Shown: positions 4,956-5,248 of the stretch, in pieces
Position numbering within the stretch: the stretch's first letter is position 1
How the letters are laid out: each line of letters opens with the position of its first letter
Origin: Desulfohalobiaceae bacterium
GTDB taxonomy: Bacteria > Desulfobacterota > Desulfovibrionia > Desulfovibrionales > Desulfothermaceae
NCBI GenBank assembly: GCA_021737115.1
Contig: JAIPER010000287.1
Coordinates: 1-5,248, forward strand
Direction of reading: 5' to 3'
Length of the DNA stretch: 5,248 nt
Notes under the pieces: model-generated
The model's database searches: none
Told to the model about the DNA's origin: nothing
Seen by the model: only the letters and a program-made list of their open reading frames with translations
Program-made: the position numbers and the translations under genes

Positions 4956-4962
4956 AGAGGAG
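4956..4962 (+). promoter_or_regulatory. Shine-Dalgarno deciding the RRM protein start
   Basis: AGAGGAG lies eight bases before the ATG at 4971. It rules out the in-frame upstream ATG at 4797, which would translate the hairpin and promoter. Confidence 0.85.
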
Positions 4963-4970
4963 TAGTAGTA

Positions 4971-5219
4971 ATGACCAAGAAGATGTACGTAGGGAACCTT
5001 GCCTTCCAGTCCACAGAAGAAGACATTCAAAAGTTGTTCGGTGAATACGGCGAAGTGACGTCCGTCAACCTGATCACCGATCGGGAGACCGGCCGCTCCA
5101 GAGGCTTCGCCTTTGTTGAGATGCCCGCTAATGAAGCCCAATCAGCCATGGACAGCCTGGATGGCACAGAACTCGACGGCCGCAGCCTGCGAGTCAATGA
5201 AGCCAAACCCCGTAGATAA
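4971..5219 (+). CDS. Single-RRM RNA-binding protein
   Basis: This 82-residue protein is one RNA recognition motif and almost nothing else. RNP2 is MYVGNL (5-10) and RNP1 is RGFAFVEM (44-51), so the RNA-stacking aromatics Y6, F46 and F48 are all present; RNP1's last position is Met rather than Phe/Tyr. The beta-alpha-beta order is intact: STEEDIQKLFGEYGEV (14-29) is helix 1, NLITDRETGRSRG (33-45) the beta2-beta3 region, NEAQSAMDSL (54-63) helix 2, and LDGRSLRVNEAKPRR (68-82) the last strand with a short basic end. Bacterial proteins of this kind (for example cyanobacterial Rbp) bind U-rich or single-stranded RNA and some are cold-induced; the target here is unknown. There is no Gly-rich tail as in many Rbp proteins. 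It has its own strong promoter and structured U-rich leader, so it appears monocistronic. Confidence 0.94.
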   Translation: MTKKMYVGNLAFQSTEEDIQKLFGEYGEVTSVNLITDRETGRSRGFAFVEMPANEAQSAMDSLDGTELDGRSLRVNEAKPRR

Positions 5220-5230
5220 TCCCTACGAGC

Positions 5231-5248
5231 AAAAAAGCCGCCCGTTTT
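5231..5248 (+). terminator. Probable intrinsic terminator, left half only
   Basis: Eleven bases after the RRM stop come AAAAAAGCCGCCCG and then TTTT at the window edge. This is the form of the left arm and loop of a bidirectional terminator whose right arm would read CGGGCGGC followed by T residues. The right arm is outside the window, so this is a prediction. Confidence 0.55.

Noticed and set aside
4797..4970. N-terminal extension of the RRM protein from the ATG at 4797
   Set aside because: It would run through the hairpin, the TTGACA/TATATT promoter and the U-rich leader; AGAGGAG before 4971 and the RRM family start support the short form.

Overview
The window is an ordinary bacterial chromosomal segment with all six supportable genes on the plus strand. 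The coding sequence is GC-rich and the gaps are conspicuously AT-rich. The gene content, the sequence style of DnaE, Dtd and UbiB, and the heptanucleotide repeats suggest an anaerobic member of the Desulfobacterota (former Deltaproteobacteria), perhaps Desulfovibrionales. That placement is inferred from style; no taxonomic marker gene is present.

Layout: (1) positions 1-1172 hold the C-terminal third of dnaE, the replicative polymerase alpha subunit, cut by the window edge. (2) 1173-1666 is a gene-free, repeat-laden gap: a heptanucleotide tract right after dnaE, a GC-rich remnant, then a roughly 220-base AT-rich imperfect palindrome. (3) 1667-2059 is queD (7-deazaguanine/queuosine pathway); its last codons and stop lie inside a perfect 22-bp inverted repeat. 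(4) 2167-2634 is dtd (D-aminoacyl-tRNA deacylase), with a second heptanucleotide tract directly before its start. (5) 2696-3097 and 3115-4770 form a tight pair: a small phasin-like coiled-coil protein with a Lys/Ser/Glu repeat tail, and a UbiB/AarF-family atypical kinase starting at TTG. (6) 4771-4970 holds a long hairpin, a near-consensus sigma70 promoter and a hairpin/U-rich leader for (7) a single-domain 82-residue RRM RNA-binding protein at 4971-5219. The window ends in what looks like the left half of an intrinsic terminator.

Functionally, queD and dtd both touch tRNA (modification and aminoacylation proofreading) but are separated by a strong hairpin, so co-transcription is uncertain. 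The phasin-like/UbiB pair is the clearest operon, and the RRM gene appears to be its own unit. I see no defence system, CRISPR array, transposase or phage gene. The most noteworthy signals are non-coding. Two hairpins, one at the end of queD and one just after ubiB, share the same 9-base outer end (TTATACTGA, mirrored as TCAGTATA), which suggests a small family of palindromic elements placed at gene 3' ends. There are also two different period-7 repeat tracts and a structured U-rich leader before the RRM gene.
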